Source: CG1-02-35-72 sp045046885
GTDB taxonomy: Bacteria > Bacteroidota > Bacteroidia > Flavobacteriales > Flavobacteriaceae
Assembly: GCA_045046885.1 (NCBI GenBank)
Contig: JASFYX010000055.1
Location: 1 to 26,624, forward strand
Direction of reading: 5' to 3'
Length of the DNA stretch: 26,624 nucleotides
Within the stretch, counting starts at the first letter, position 1. Every line of letters begins with the position of its first letter. The notes below the pieces were generated by a model, which was given only the letters and a program-made list of their open reading frames with translations, searched no databases and was not told where the DNA came from. The position numbers and the translations under genes are program-made. Shown piece by piece: positions 7,293 to 15,622 of the stretch.

Positions 7293-8366
7293 ATGGAATC
7301 AGAAAATTTAAAAAAATTACCACTTAAACAAGATGTTGAAACTAAAAAAGTACTTAAGAAACTAGCTTCAGCTCATAGAGCCTTAGCAGAGTTAAAAGGC
7401 ATTGCATCAAGTATTCCAAACGAAAACATTTTAATAAATACTTTGGGGCTACAAGAGGCTAAAGACAGTTCTGCCATTGAAAATATTATAACAACTCACG
7501 ATGATATTTTTAAAGCGGGATTAAATCTTGAAGGGTTCAAATCTTTAAATGCCAAAGAAGTTCAAAACTATATTTCTGCACTAAAAAAAGGATTTGGTTT
7601 AATTAAAAGAAATAAAATACTAACAAATAATGATATTATAGCTATTCAATCTGCGTTGGAAAAAAATAATGCCGGAATTAGAAAAGTACCCGGAACTGCC
7701 TTAAAAAATACAACAACCGGAGAAATTGTTTACACACCACCACAAAATTATGATACAATTCTAGATTTAATGAAAAATCTTGAACAATTTATAAACGATT
7801 CTACTATATCAGAGTTTGATATTTTAGTTAAAATGGCCATAATTCATTATCAGTTTGAAAGTATTCATCCATTTTACGATGGCAATGGCAGAACCGGGCG
7901 TATTATTAATGTTTTGTATTTAGTAATGAATGATTTATTGAATTTACCTGTTCTCTATTTAAGTCGGTATATCATTGAACACAAAGCTAATTATTACAAG
8001 CTTCTACAAGAAGTTAGAGAAACTGACAATTGGGAAAATTGGCTATTATATATGTTAGATGGTATTGAACAAATTTCGAAAGAAACAATTATTCTCATTG
8101 GAAAAATTAAAGACTTAATATTTGAATATAAAAACTTACTGAGAAATAATTACAAATTTTACAGTCAAGATTTATTAAACAATTTGTTTAAACATCCTTA
8201 CACCAAAATTGAATTCATTGAGAATGATTTAGGCGTTTCCAGAATAACAGCTTCTAAATATTTGAATCTATTAGCTAAAGATAAAGTTCTTAAAAAAGAA
8301 AAGTTAGGAACTGGAAATTATTATGTAAATGAGAAACTGATTAAAATTCTAACATTTAAAGAATAA
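7293..8366 (+). CDS. Fic family protein (AMP-transferase) with C-terminal winged helix
   Basis: A 357-residue protein from ATG 7293; a TTG at 7275 would add six residues but lies almost on the predicted transcription start. Numbering here is from the TTG. Fic_N region at about 10-90; the Fic core has the complete active-site motif H198-PFYDGNGRTG-R209, so AMP (or other nucleotide) transfer to a hydroxyl side chain is expected. The N-terminal S65-xxx-E69-N70 fits the inhibitory motif (S/T)xxxE(G/N), so it is a self-restrained class II Fic, not one needing a separate antitoxin. Residues 300-360 form a winged helix (VSRITASKYLNLLAKDKVLKKEKLGTGNYYVN), suggesting autoregulation at the dyad at 7204-7251. 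The target protein is unknown. Confidence 0.92.
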   Translation: MESENLKKLPLKQDVETKKVLKKLASAHRALAELKGIASSIPNENILINTLGLQEAKDSSAIENIITTHDDIFKAGLNLEGFKSLNAKEVQNYISALKKGFGLIKRNKILTNNDIIAIQSALEKNNAGIRKVPGTALKNTTTGEIVYTPPQNYDTILDLMKNLEQFINDSTISEFDILVKMAIIHYQFESIHPFYDGNGRTGRIINVLYLVMNDLLNLPVLYLSRYIIEHKANYYKLLQEVRETDNWENWLLYMLDGIEQISKETIILIGKIKDLIFEYKNLLRNNYKFYSQDLLNNLFKHPYTKIEFIENDLGVSRITASKYLNLLAKDKVLKKEKLGTGNYYVNEKLIKILTFKE

Positions 8367-8377
8367 TTATTTGGTTA

Positions 8378-8413
8378 ACAACTCATAAAAATAATGCTTA
8401 ATTTTAAACTAAA
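8378..8413. repeat. intergenic repeat, left-half fragment (copy C)
   Basis: Shares in order ACAAC, TCATAAAA, ATGCTTA and TTTAAACTAAA with 5874-5912 of copy A, with a 3-base gap and few substitutions. It starts 12 bases after the fic stop and loses similarity after 8413, so the hairpin core is missing. Confidence 0.65.
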
Positions 8414-8445
8414 ATTGAAACAACAAACATTTTAACAAACCCGCT

Positions 8446-8469
8446 CCACGAAGTATTCAGACTTAGTGG
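8446..8469. promoter_or_regulatory. 24-bp dyad upstream of dinD, candidate operator
   Basis: CCACgAAGT (8446-8454), 6-base spacer, ACTTaGTGG (8461-8469); only the central pair of each arm is unmatched. It would cover the -33 region of the weak -7 match TAACTTTA (8487-8494). DinD is SOS-controlled by LexA in E. coli; whether this dyad is a LexA-like or other damage operator is untested. Confidence 0.45.
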
Positions 8470-8513
8470 TATATTAAAATAAACCTTAACTTTATATTTT
8501 AAAAAGATAGAAT

Positions 8514-9356
8514 ATGAAAAAAGAAATAATAAAATCCTTAACTCAAAATTTTGAAGATTGTTCGTATTCTACAGATAACGGTGTTGAGTTTTGGTTTGCC
8601 AGAGAATTACAACACTTATTAGGTTATATTAAATGGGGTAATTTTGTAAAGGTAATCAACAAGGCGAAAACTTCTTGTGAAGTATCAGAAAACAACATTG
8701 AAGACCATTTTGCCGATATCGGGAAAATGGTTACAATAGGCTCAAGCACTCAAAGAGAGATTAAAGATTTAATGCTAACAAGATACGCTTGTTATTTAGT
8801 TACTCAAAACGGAGATCCAAAAAAAGAAGCCATTGCATTTGCTCAAAACTATTTTGCTATTAAAACTCGTAAATTAGAATTAATTGAACAGCGAATAAAA
8901 GATTGGGAACGTCTGCAAGCAAGAACAAAACTTTCTTTATCTGAAAAAGAATTAAGCACTTTAATTTACGAACAAACGGGCAATGATAGAAACTTTGGCA
9001 TTATTAGAAGCAAAGGCGATCAAGCCCTATTTGGTGGACTAACAACCAAACAGATGAAAAAGAAAATGGGTGTACCTCTTACTAGACCTTTAGCCGATTT
9101 CTTACCAACAATAACTATAAAAGCAAAAGATTTTGCAACAGAAATAACTGTTTTTAACACCAAAGAAAAAGGATTAAATACAGGGAGAAAAATATCAACG
9201 GAACATATTGTAAACAATCGTTCTGTAAGAAAAATATTATTAGAAAGAGGTATTGCTCCCGAAAATCTACCAGCAGAAGAAGACTTAAAAAAATTAGAAA
9301 GAAGAGTAAAATCAGAAGAAAAGAAATTGGGTAAAAATCCTAAAAGTTTAAAATAA
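8514..9356 (+). CDS. dinD: DNA damage-inducible protein D (DinD)
   Basis: A 280-residue protein with a BRO-N-like N-terminal domain (about 15-110, GVEFWFARELQHLLGYIKWGNF) and the DinD-type middle part (YEQTGNDRNFGIIRSKGDQALFGG, KMGVPLTRPLADFLP). The basic C terminus (260-280) may bind nucleic acid. In E. coli DinD (RcnX) restrains RecA filaments and is LexA-induced; in flavobacteria its role is not established. It is a typical accessory gene in bacterial islands. A dyad at 8446-8469 overlaps its predicted promoter. It ends only 13 bases before ppk2, so read-through into that gene is likely. It probably marks the right edge of the AT-rich insert. Confidence 0.9.
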   Translation: MKKEIIKSLTQNFEDCSYSTDNGVEFWFARELQHLLGYIKWGNFVKVINKAKTSCEVSENNIEDHFADIGKMVTIGSSTQREIKDLMLTRYACYLVTQNGDPKKEAIAFAQNYFAIKTRKLELIEQRIKDWERLQARTKLSLSEKELSTLIYEQTGNDRNFGIIRSKGDQALFGGLTTKQMKKKMGVPLTRPLADFLPTITIKAKDFATEITVFNTKEKGLNTGRKISTEHIVNNRSVRKILLERGIAPENLPAEEDLKKLERRVKSEEKKLGKNPKSLK

Positions 9357-9369
9357 CTATATTAAAACC

Positions 9370-10188
9370 ATGAATCCTTCTAAAAACATAGAACCCGAAA
9401 AAAAGGACAATCGTAAGATAAACACCAAATTTTACAATAAAGAATTGGCTAATTTACAAGTTGAACTCGTTAAATTACAAGAGTGGATTAGCCTTAAAAA
9501 ACTAAAAGTAGTCGTTATTTTCGAAGGACGTGATGCTGCCGGAAAAGGTGGTGTTATAAAACGTATTTCGCAAAGTCTTAACCCAAGAATTTGTAGAGTT
9601 GTGGCTTTAGGCACCCCTACAGATCGCGAAAAAAGTCAATGGTATTTTCAGCGTTATGTTACACAATTACCGGCTGCTGGAGAGATGGTTTTGTTTGACC
9701 GTAGTTGGTACAATCGTGCAGGTGTAGAACGGGTTATGAATTTTTGTACTGATGCCGAATATCAAGAATTTATGCGGACTTGTCCAGATTTTGAGCGTAT
9801 GCTTATCCGCTCGGGCATTATACTTATTAAATATTGGTTTTCGGTTTCTGATGAAGAACAAGAACAACGTTTTCAGTCTAGAATAGACGACCCTACTAAA
9901 GGTTGGAAATTGAGTCCGATGGATTTACAATCGCGCGAAAAGTGGCTCGATTACAGCAAAGCCAAAGACGAAATGTTTAAATACACAGATACCAAACAAG
10001 CCCCTTGGTTTGTAGTACCTGCCGACAATAAAAAACGCGCCCGTTTAAACTGTATAAGCCACTTGTTAAGCAGTATTCCTTATGAAGAAATTGAGCATAA
10101 AAAAGTTGTATTAGCACCCCGAAAAGTTGAAGAAGGTTATATACGTCCCCCTTTTACTGATCAGACTTTTGTGCCCGAAAAGTATTAA
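9370..10188 (+). CDS. ppk2: polyphosphate kinase 2 (PPK2)
   Basis: A 272-residue single-domain P-loop kinase that transfers phosphate between polyphosphate and nucleotides. Walker A is FEGRDAAGKGG (51-61), Walker B/lid start is LFDRSWYNRAGVERVM (108-123), and the lid helices contain SVSDEEQEQRFQSRIDDPTKGWKLSPMDLQSR. Length and the single PPK2 domain fit class I, whose members usually make ATP or GTP from polyphosphate and NDPs. The N terminus is a short charged tail. Base composition returns to that of alaS. The GSCFA gene follows after 3 bases, so the two are co-transcribed. No promoter was recognised in the 13-base gap after dinD; one may lie inside dinD. Confidence 0.93.
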   Translation: MNPSKNIEPEKKDNRKINTKFYNKELANLQVELVKLQEWISLKKLKVVVIFEGRDAAGKGGVIKRISQSLNPRICRVVALGTPTDREKSQWYFQRYVTQLPAAGEMVLFDRSWYNRAGVERVMNFCTDAEYQEFMRTCPDFERMLIRSGIILIKYWFSVSDEEQEQRFQSRIDDPTKGWKLSPMDLQSREKWLDYSKAKDEMFKYTDTKQAPWFVVPADNKKRARLNCISHLLSSIPYEEIEHKKVVLAPRKVEEGYIRPPFTDQTFVPEKY

Positions 10189-10191
10189 TTT

Positions 10192-11142
10192 ATGACATCA
10201 TTTAGAACAACTATAAAGCTTGAAAAGCAAAGTCAAAGTATAGATTATGATTCACATATTTTACTTTTGGGCTCTTGTTTTACAGAGCATATTAGTCAAA
10301 AATTAGATTATTTTAAGTTTGATACACTTACCAACCCACATGGCATTGTATTTAATTCAAGCGCCCTAAAAAAAGCTGTTAAAGATTGTGTTAATAACAA
10401 GACTTACACCAAATTAGATTTAATAGAACACGACGGTTTATGGCACAGTTTTAAGCACCATTCGCAGTTTTCTTCACCCGATTTAACAAAAACTTTATCG
10501 GCTATTAATACATCGATTAAAGAAGGACATGATTTTTTAAAAACGGCTTCGCATATTGTTATTACTTTAGGAACAGCTTGGGTTTTTACTGATAATGACA
10601 CCCTAGAAATTGTGGCTAATTGTCATAAAGTACCGCAAAATAAATTCACAAAATCGTTGCAAAGTATTGCACAAATAAGTGCCGATTTAGAAGCCATAGA
10701 ATTAGCTATAAAATCGGTAAACAAAAAGGCTCAAATAATTTATACTGTGAGTCCCGTAAGGCATTTACGCAATGGTTTTTCCGAAAATATGCAGAGCAAA
10801 GCACATTTAATTTCGGCTGTTCAAGAACACATTAATAAGTATAAGAGCCGTTACTATTTTCCTGCTTTCGAAATTATGATGGACGATTTACGCGATTACC
10901 GCTTTTACGAAGCCGATATGATTCATCCAAACAGCACAGCCGTCAATTATATTTGGGATTTATTTAAAACCTCTTGGCTATCCGACAAGGCAAAAGAAAC
11001 AATGACTATTATTGAGGGGATTCAAAAAGATTTGCAACACCGTCCTTTTAATAAGAACACAGAAGCGCATCAAAAATTTGAAAAAAAATTGAATAAAAAA
11101 ATAGCAGCATTAATAGCTATCTATCCAAATATTAAATTCTGA
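10192..11142 (+). CDS. GSCFA domain-containing protein
   Basis: A 316-residue protein with the name-giving motif GSCFTEH at 27-33 near the N terminus, followed by HITLGTAW-type and SPVRHLRNG blocks and DMIHPN near residue 245. The motifs are those of an SGNH-like hydrolase: a nucleophile Ser in GSCF and a late Asp/His in DxxHPN. The family is common in Bacteroidota, with no established substrate that I know of. No signal peptide is seen, so it is predicted cytoplasmic. It is coupled to ppk2 (3-base gap) and ends 5 bases from the convergent rhodanese gene, leaving no room for a separate terminator. Hydrolase activity is inference from the motifs. Confidence 0.87.
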   Translation: MTSFRTTIKLEKQSQSIDYDSHILLLGSCFTEHISQKLDYFKFDTLTNPHGIVFNSSALKKAVKDCVNNKTYTKLDLIEHDGLWHSFKHHSQFSSPDLTKTLSAINTSIKEGHDFLKTASHIVITLGTAWVFTDNDTLEIVANCHKVPQNKFTKSLQSIAQISADLEAIELAIKSVNKKAQIIYTVSPVRHLRNGFSENMQSKAHLISAVQEHINKYKSRYYFPAFEIMMDDLRDYRFYEADMIHPNSTAVNYIWDLFKTSWLSDKAKETMTIIEGIQKDLQHRPFNKNTEAHQKFEKKLNKKIAALIAIYPNIKF

Positions 11143-11147
11143 TTATT

Positions 11148-11459
11148 TTATAAAACTGCTGCCACATTTTGCCAAGGACCTCCATTTATAACATCAAGAC
11201 CTTGACGTTTTAAGTAAATAGCGGCGTTACCACTACGCGCCCCACTGCGACATACTGCAATAATAGGCTTACTTAAATCTTTTATTTCGTGAAGGCGTCC
11301 TTCAATAACTTGAAGTGGTATATTTAAAGACCCCTCTACATGACCTTCGTTAAATTCTAAAGGTGTTCTAACATCTAGAACCACGGCCTCATTATCTAAA
11401 TATTCTTTAATAGTGTCATTCCCTTTTCCTGAAGGGCCAAACCAATTAAATAAACTCAT
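11148..11459 (-). CDS. rhodanese-like domain protein
   Basis: A 103-residue protein with a single rhodanese domain. The active-site loop is C70-RSGAR, with the conserved LDVRTPLEFNEGHVEGSLNIP segment (28-48) before it. It probably carries a persulfide for sulfur transfer or cyanide/thiosulfate chemistry in the cytoplasm. There is no signal peptide and no partner domain. It is convergent with the GSCFA gene. A TACTTTTG box (11496-11503) lies 37 bases upstream on the minus strand. Confidence 0.92.
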   Translation of the reverse strand: MSLFNWFGPSGKGNDTIKEYLDNEAVVLDVRTPLEFNEGHVEGSLNIPLQVIEGRLHEIKDLSKPIIAVCRSGARSGNAAIYLKRQGLDVINGGPWQNVAAVL

Positions 11460-11495
11460 TTTTTTTAATTTTTTTTAGTTTTTTATTTTAAAGGG

Positions 11496-11503
11496 CAAAA
11501 GTA
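11496..11503 (-). promoter_or_regulatory. predicted -7 box (TACTTTTG) for rhodanese
   Basis: An exact TAnnTTTG match on the minus strand, no clear -33. The rest of the 11460-11637 gap holds T-runs and no recognised promoter for the plus-strand gene at 11638. Confidence 0.45.
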
Positions 11504-11637
11504 AAAACTTTTAGCAAAATAGCACTATTTAAAATACGTAAATCATCGTATTGAAATACAATGGCTTATTATGCACTTTTGGCCATAACTAAATTCACTA
11601 AAAATAAACAGTAATCATAACAGCAAAAACAATTAAA

Positions 11638-12615
11638 ATGAAAAAAAAAGTTATTTCAGTACTTAGTATTTTATGCTTTTTAACAATCAGCATCAATGTT
11701 TCGGCACAATCATCCGGTATTAAAAAACTTTTAGATAATCCAAAAAAAATGTACGGTAAAACATTTGTTTACGGAAGACTTGGTGACTCTAAATACATTA
11801 GAAAATGGCAGATAAAAAAAGGGTATGCCACAGAAGCAGACTATGTGCTCCCTAAAAAAGTAGGAATATTGACTTTTATAGTTCACGATAAAAGTTCTTC
11901 ATCTTCCTATACAGCTGGAGGTTGGAAACACAGTACTACATCAAAGGCAACAAAAGATGGCGTAAGTATGCTTGCAAATCAAATCTACTTCAATGTAATA
12001 AAAGGTATGAAAGAATCATTTAGCCATAAAGGGATGAACTTACTTGAACCTTCTGAATATTTAGATACAGATACTAAGCGAGACTTGTATAATAACTATA
12101 AGTTAAAGAATCCGAAGATTCTTAAATTGTTTTCAGGAATAACTGGCTCTGGTAATTCAGGCCCTGCAATTGGATACCGAGCAATGCCTTTAGTAAGCTT
12201 TGGTTTAACTGCTTCTACCAGTACTAGCAAGGCAGGTAAAGCTCGAGACGCCTTTTTTAACCAACTTGGATTAGATGCTATTTTAACAGTAGAAATAGTA
12301 ATGTCTATAACAGGTGACGCTGTTTTTTCTATTCAGTCTAATATATTGTATAAAAACCCTGCAAGTGGTAGCAAAACGTACTATGGTGATTATAGTGAAA
12401 GTATCAGTGTTAAAATTTCATCAAATCAATACGCAAAAAAGCCAGAATACAGAGATATTTTTGTATTTAAAAAAGTAGAATACAAAAACAAAAAAGGAAA
12501 GACTAAAACCCGAAATGAAGCCGTTGGTTTAGATCCAAACCTCTATAAATTAGTAAATGCAGTAGTTGGAGCCAACGTAGGAAGTTTAGAAAAGTTTGTA
12601 TTAGGCAAAAAGTAA
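11638..12615 (+). CDS. secreted protein of unknown function
   Basis: A 325-residue protein with a clear signal peptide (MKKKVISVLSILCFLTISINVSA, cut before Q24), so exported to the periplasm or beyond. I do not recognise the family. The segment VGILTFIVHDKSS followed by a long helix (LANQIYFNVIKGMKESFSHKG) and LDAILTVEIVMSI resembles the alternating pattern of CsgG/TolB-N-like folds, only as a weak impression. A serine- and glycine-rich loop lies near 86-100. There is no T9SS tail. It is the first gene of a tight three-gene set (gaps of 4 and 3 bases) with a lipoprotein and a membrane protein, hinting at an envelope complex. Confidence 0.75.
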   Translation: MKKKVISVLSILCFLTISINVSAQSSGIKKLLDNPKKMYGKTFVYGRLGDSKYIRKWQIKKGYATEADYVLPKKVGILTFIVHDKSSSSSYTAGGWKHSTTSKATKDGVSMLANQIYFNVIKGMKESFSHKGMNLLEPSEYLDTDTKRDLYNNYKLKNPKILKLFSGITGSGNSGPAIGYRAMPLVSFGLTASTSTSKAGKARDAFFNQLGLDAILTVEIVMSITGDAVFSIQSNILYKNPASGSKTYYGDYSESISVKISSNQYAKKPEYRDIFVFKKVEYKNKKGKTKTRNEAVGLDPNLYKLVNAVVGANVGSLEKFVLGKK

Positions 12616-12619
12616 GCTT

Positions 12620-13018
12620 ATGAAAAATATAAAATCCTTAATAATGCTATTGGCTTTCACGGCACTTACAACAGCTTGCGATGGTTATGGGAAAAAATTG
12701 AGTTTTGATAAAACTGAGGTCTATTACACAAACGGTGTTAGCAAATTAGAAGCTCAAAATTTGGGTAAATATTTAATCAGCTCGGGCTTTGCAGATGGCA
12801 ACGCAAAATCTGTCAAACTGAGCAGAGATAAAGAAAACAATCGCTACCAATTTAGAATGGTAACCAATGAAAAAGCCATAAAAGACAGTAGTTACAATTT
12901 TATTTTTCAATTAATGGCCAGTCAAATATCCGATTCTGTTTTTAATGGTGAACCGGTAGATTTTCATATATGCGATAACACCTTTAAGACAGTAAGAGAA
13001 ATAAAATTTAAAAATTAA
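12620..13018 (+). CDS. small lipoprotein of unknown function
   Basis: A 132-residue protein with a type II signal peptide: lipobox TTAC with lipidated C20, followed by DGYG, so it is membrane-anchored and periplasm-facing or surface-exposed. The mature part is short, mixed alpha/beta and lysine-rich, with one further cysteine (C122, in FHICDN). No family recognised. Starts 4 bases after the preceding secreted protein and ends 3 bases before the next gene, so it is part of that operon. Confidence 0.75.
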   Translation: MKNIKSLIMLLAFTALTTACDGYGKKLSFDKTEVYYTNGVSKLEAQNLGKYLISSGFADGNAKSVKLSRDKENNRYQFRMVTNEKAIKDSSYNFIFQLMASQISDSVFNGEPVDFHICDNTFKTVREIKFKN

Positions 13019-13021
13019 TCT

Positions 13022-13531
13022 ATGTCTCAAAATACTGAAAACTCATTATTATTTCATTTTAAATATGACAACAACGAATGGCGAATATTTACAAAATTTC
13101 AGAGTAAACAAAAGAAAATAGACAATATTATATATGGGGCTCTCATCTTAATATTTGGTCTGTTAATTTTAGTTTTTGTTAAAGGCACTCCAATATTATT
13201 TGCACTTATTATTACTTTGCCTTTAGCCCTTTTTTTCTCATATATAAGATATAGAAAGTCTCAAAAATATTTTAAAAGGAAGGTTAAAAACCCTCAAATT
13301 AAAATATTTGAAAACCATTTAGAAATCAACGGTTTAAAAAAAATATTAATATCAAAAAAGTATTGGTTACTTTCTGTAGTATCAAAGAGCAAAAATGATT
13401 TAAATTATATCTGCTTTGAAATAGCTTGGAATGCTCATAAAGGACGTACGCATGATGAATTTAGAATTCCGATACCTTCTAATGAAGTGGCTAAAGCCGA
13501 AGAAATAGTCGCTTTTTATAAAAACCTGTAA
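13022..13531 (+). CDS. two-helix membrane protein, YcxB-like C-terminal pattern
   Basis: A 169-residue protein with two adjacent membrane helices (about 38-55 and 60-76) joined by a very short turn, a short N-terminal part, then a C-terminal soluble beta-rich domain (90-169). The layout resembles YcxB-like domain proteins (helix hairpin plus PH-like domain), but this is only a resemblance by eye. It is the last gene of the three-gene unit; a 17-bp terminator follows 28 bases after the stop. Role unknown, perhaps the membrane component for the secreted protein and lipoprotein upstream. Confidence 0.7.
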   Translation: MSQNTENSLLFHFKYDNNEWRIFTKFQSKQKKIDNIIYGALILIFGLLILVFVKGTPILFALIITLPLALFFSYIRYRKSQKYFKRKVKNPQIKIFENHLEINGLKKILISKKYWLLSVVSKSKNDLNYICFEIAWNAHKGRTHDEFRIPIPSNEVAKAEEIVAFYKNL

Positions 13532-13559
13532 CCCAAAATCAACCAAAATGGTAGTGGGG

Positions 13560-13604
13560 AAATAGCCAAAATTTTAATTTCTAAAATTTTGGCTATTTAT
13601 TATC
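13560..13604 (+). terminator. strong 17-bp hairpin terminator
   Basis: AAATAGCCAAAATTTTA (13560-13576) and its exact complement TAAAATTTTGGCTATTT (13582-13598) with a 5-base loop, followed by an AT-rich run. It closes the 11638-13531 operon. It is symmetrical, but no minus-strand gene needs it. Confidence 0.8.
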
Positions 13605-13612
13605 TATTTTTG
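13605..13612 (+). promoter_or_regulatory. predicted -7 box (TATTTTTG) for the histidine kinase
   Basis: An exact TAnnTTTG match 19 bases before the ATG at 13632, implying a very short leader. The -33 position would fall inside the terminator stem; no good TTG there at normal spacing. Confidence 0.5.
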
Positions 13613-13631
13613 TAAACAAAGTCCGAAAAAA

Positions 13632-15578
13632 ATGTCAAGAAGACTCCTCTTATTTTTAGTATTTAATCTAAGCCTTGTTTTTACTTATGCACAAAACGAC
13701 TCTATTAGTAAATATCAAAAAGAACTAAAAAAAGCAAAAGGATTTAACAAGATAAATCTTCTTATCACTTTATCGCAACACACTGTGGACATTGCAGATA
13801 GTTTGGCTTTAGATTACGCTCAAAAAGCTTATGCCTTAAGTAAAAATTTAGATCAACCCAGCCTTATCTGTGAAACAGCTTACCAATTAGGTAAGGTGTA
13901 CAAAAACAGTTCAGATAACCTAGCCTTAAAATATCTAAATGAGGCTGAAAACATAAGTATAAAAGAGAACCTCGCCTTAAAAACCGCTATTTACGAAACT
14001 AAACTAGACATTTACAGACGTAAAGGATGGTTTCCTAAAGCCCTAGAGTACGGTATTAAAACATTAAATTATTTCTTAAGCACAAAAGACAGTACAAAAA
14101 TTGCCGACATCTCTAATAAAATTGCTTTTACCTACGACCGTATGGGTAATTATAAAGAAGCTATTAATTGGAATAAAAGGGCTTTAACTATTTTAAAAAA
14201 CAATAAGAATAAAAAACTTAAGGGTTTGTGCTTAGGGGGTATTGGCATAGCTTACGATGAACTCAAGCAGTCTGACAGTGCTCTATACTACAATAAGAAA
14301 GCCGTTAAGATATTTAAAGAGCTGAAAAAACCTTCGTTATTAAGAGTGTGGTACTCAAATATTGGAAACACTTATTCTAAACAGAATAAATTAGATAAGG
14401 CTGAAGAATACACTTTAAAATCTTTAAGTGTCCCCGGATTTTTAGAAAGTAAAGGTGTTACTCTTGTAAATTTAGGGAAGATTTATTTAGAGAAGGGGCA
14501 CTATAAAGAAGCCCAAAAAATATTAGACAGTGCCTTACAAAACACCTTAAAATACAGACAACGGCGTTTTGAATCTGAAGCTTATTACCGCTTTCATGAG
14601 CTAAATCTTAAATTAAAAAATTATAAAAAAGCTTTAACCTATTACAAAAAATACCAAACAATTGAAGATTCATTGATGAACAGCGGCAAGCAACGTCAAA
14701 TTATAGAAATATCTACACGTTATAAAACATCAGAAAAAGAACGCGCTTTAGCCAAAAAAGATGTGGCATTAACAAAGGAAGTTTTAAAATCTAAATCAAG
14801 AAGTCTTTACGCTATTTTGTTAGGTTCAGCTCTTATTATTGTATTGATTTATAGCTATTTTTTTAGAAGACAACACAGATTAGAAAATCTTAGAATAAAA
14901 GAAGAATACAAACTAAAAGAAGCGCTATCTTTTGCCACTACCCAAAATAAGTTACAAGAGCAACGACTTAGAATTTCGAGAGATTTACACGATAATATTG
15001 GGTCTCAATTATCTTTTATTATCTCAAGTATAGAAAACTTAAAATTTCTTACCAACCCTAAAAACAATAAACTACTCGATAAATTATCGAAAATTATTAC
15101 TTTTTCAGATGATACTATTTCTCAACTGAGAGATACTATTTGGGCTATGGATCAAAATGAAATAAGTTTAAATGATTTTGAAGGGCGGGTTTTAAACTTT
15201 ATCGATAAGGCTAAGTCTTCTTATGAAAATGTAACCTTTAATTTTATAAACAACAGCAATATTAAAGTTGTTTTTAATGCTTCGCAAGGCATAAATCTCT
15301 ACAGAATTGTTCAAGAAGCTATTAATAATACTTTAAAATATGCCGAAGCTGCTACGATAAACATCAATTTTGACAAAACTGATAAAAATTTAGTCGTAAA
15401 TATTTCAGATGACGGTAAAGGTTTTAGCCTTACTGATGTTAAATTAGGAAATGGTCTAAACAACATCAAAAAAAGAACCGATGATATTGAAGCCTCGGTA
15501 AAAATAAAATCAGATAAAAATAAGGGCACTACTATAATTATAGAAATCCCCCTAAATACGCTAAATATCGTATTGTAA
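13632..15578 (+). CDS. TPR-containing sensor histidine kinase (HPK7 / HisKA_3 type)
   Basis: A 648-residue sensor kinase. A signal peptide (1-20) leads to a periplasmic region of tetratricopeptide repeats (about 60-350; for example MGNYKEAINWNKRALTI, KLDKAEEYTLKSL, KGHYKEAQKILDSAL). A coiled-coil linker follows (350-390), then one membrane helix (392-411), then the dimerisation/phosphoacceptor domain with H453 in ISRDLHDNIGSQL, and a HATPase domain with N box (QEAINNTLKY, N565/N566), G1 (DDGKGF, 593-598) and G2 (GNGLNNIKKR, 606-615). All catalytic parts are present. The partner is the adjacent LuxR-type regulator. The signal is unknown; periplasmic TPRs suggest a protein or peptide ligand. 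Confidence 0.95.
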   Translation: MSRRLLLFLVFNLSLVFTYAQNDSISKYQKELKKAKGFNKINLLITLSQHTVDIADSLALDYAQKAYALSKNLDQPSLICETAYQLGKVYKNSSDNLALKYLNEAENISIKENLALKTAIYETKLDIYRRKGWFPKALEYGIKTLNYFLSTKDSTKIADISNKIAFTYDRMGNYKEAINWNKRALTILKNNKNKKLKGLCLGGIGIAYDELKQSDSALYYNKKAVKIFKELKKPSLLRVWYSNIGNTYSKQNKLDKAEEYTLKSLSVPGFLESKGVTLVNLGKIYLEKGHYKEAQKILDSALQNTLKYRQRRFESEAYYRFHELNLKLKNYKKALTYYKKYQTIEDSLMNSGKQRQIIEISTRYKTSEKERALAKKDVALTKEVLKSKSRSLYAILLGSALIIVLIYSYFFRRQHRLENLRIKEEYKLKEALSFATTQNKLQEQRLRISRDLHDNIGSQLSFIISSIENLKFLTNPKNNKLLDKLSKIITFSDDTISQLRDTIWAMDQNEISLNDFEGRVLNFIDKAKSSYENVTFNFINNSNIKVVFNASQGINLYRIVQEAINNTLKYAEAATININFDKTDKNLVVNISDDGKGFSLTDVKLGNGLNNIKKRTDDIEASVKIKSDKNKGTTIIIEIPLNTLNIVL

Positions 15579-15622
15579 TATATGTAATTTATGTGCTTCT
15601 TTACAAATACTAATAATAAACT

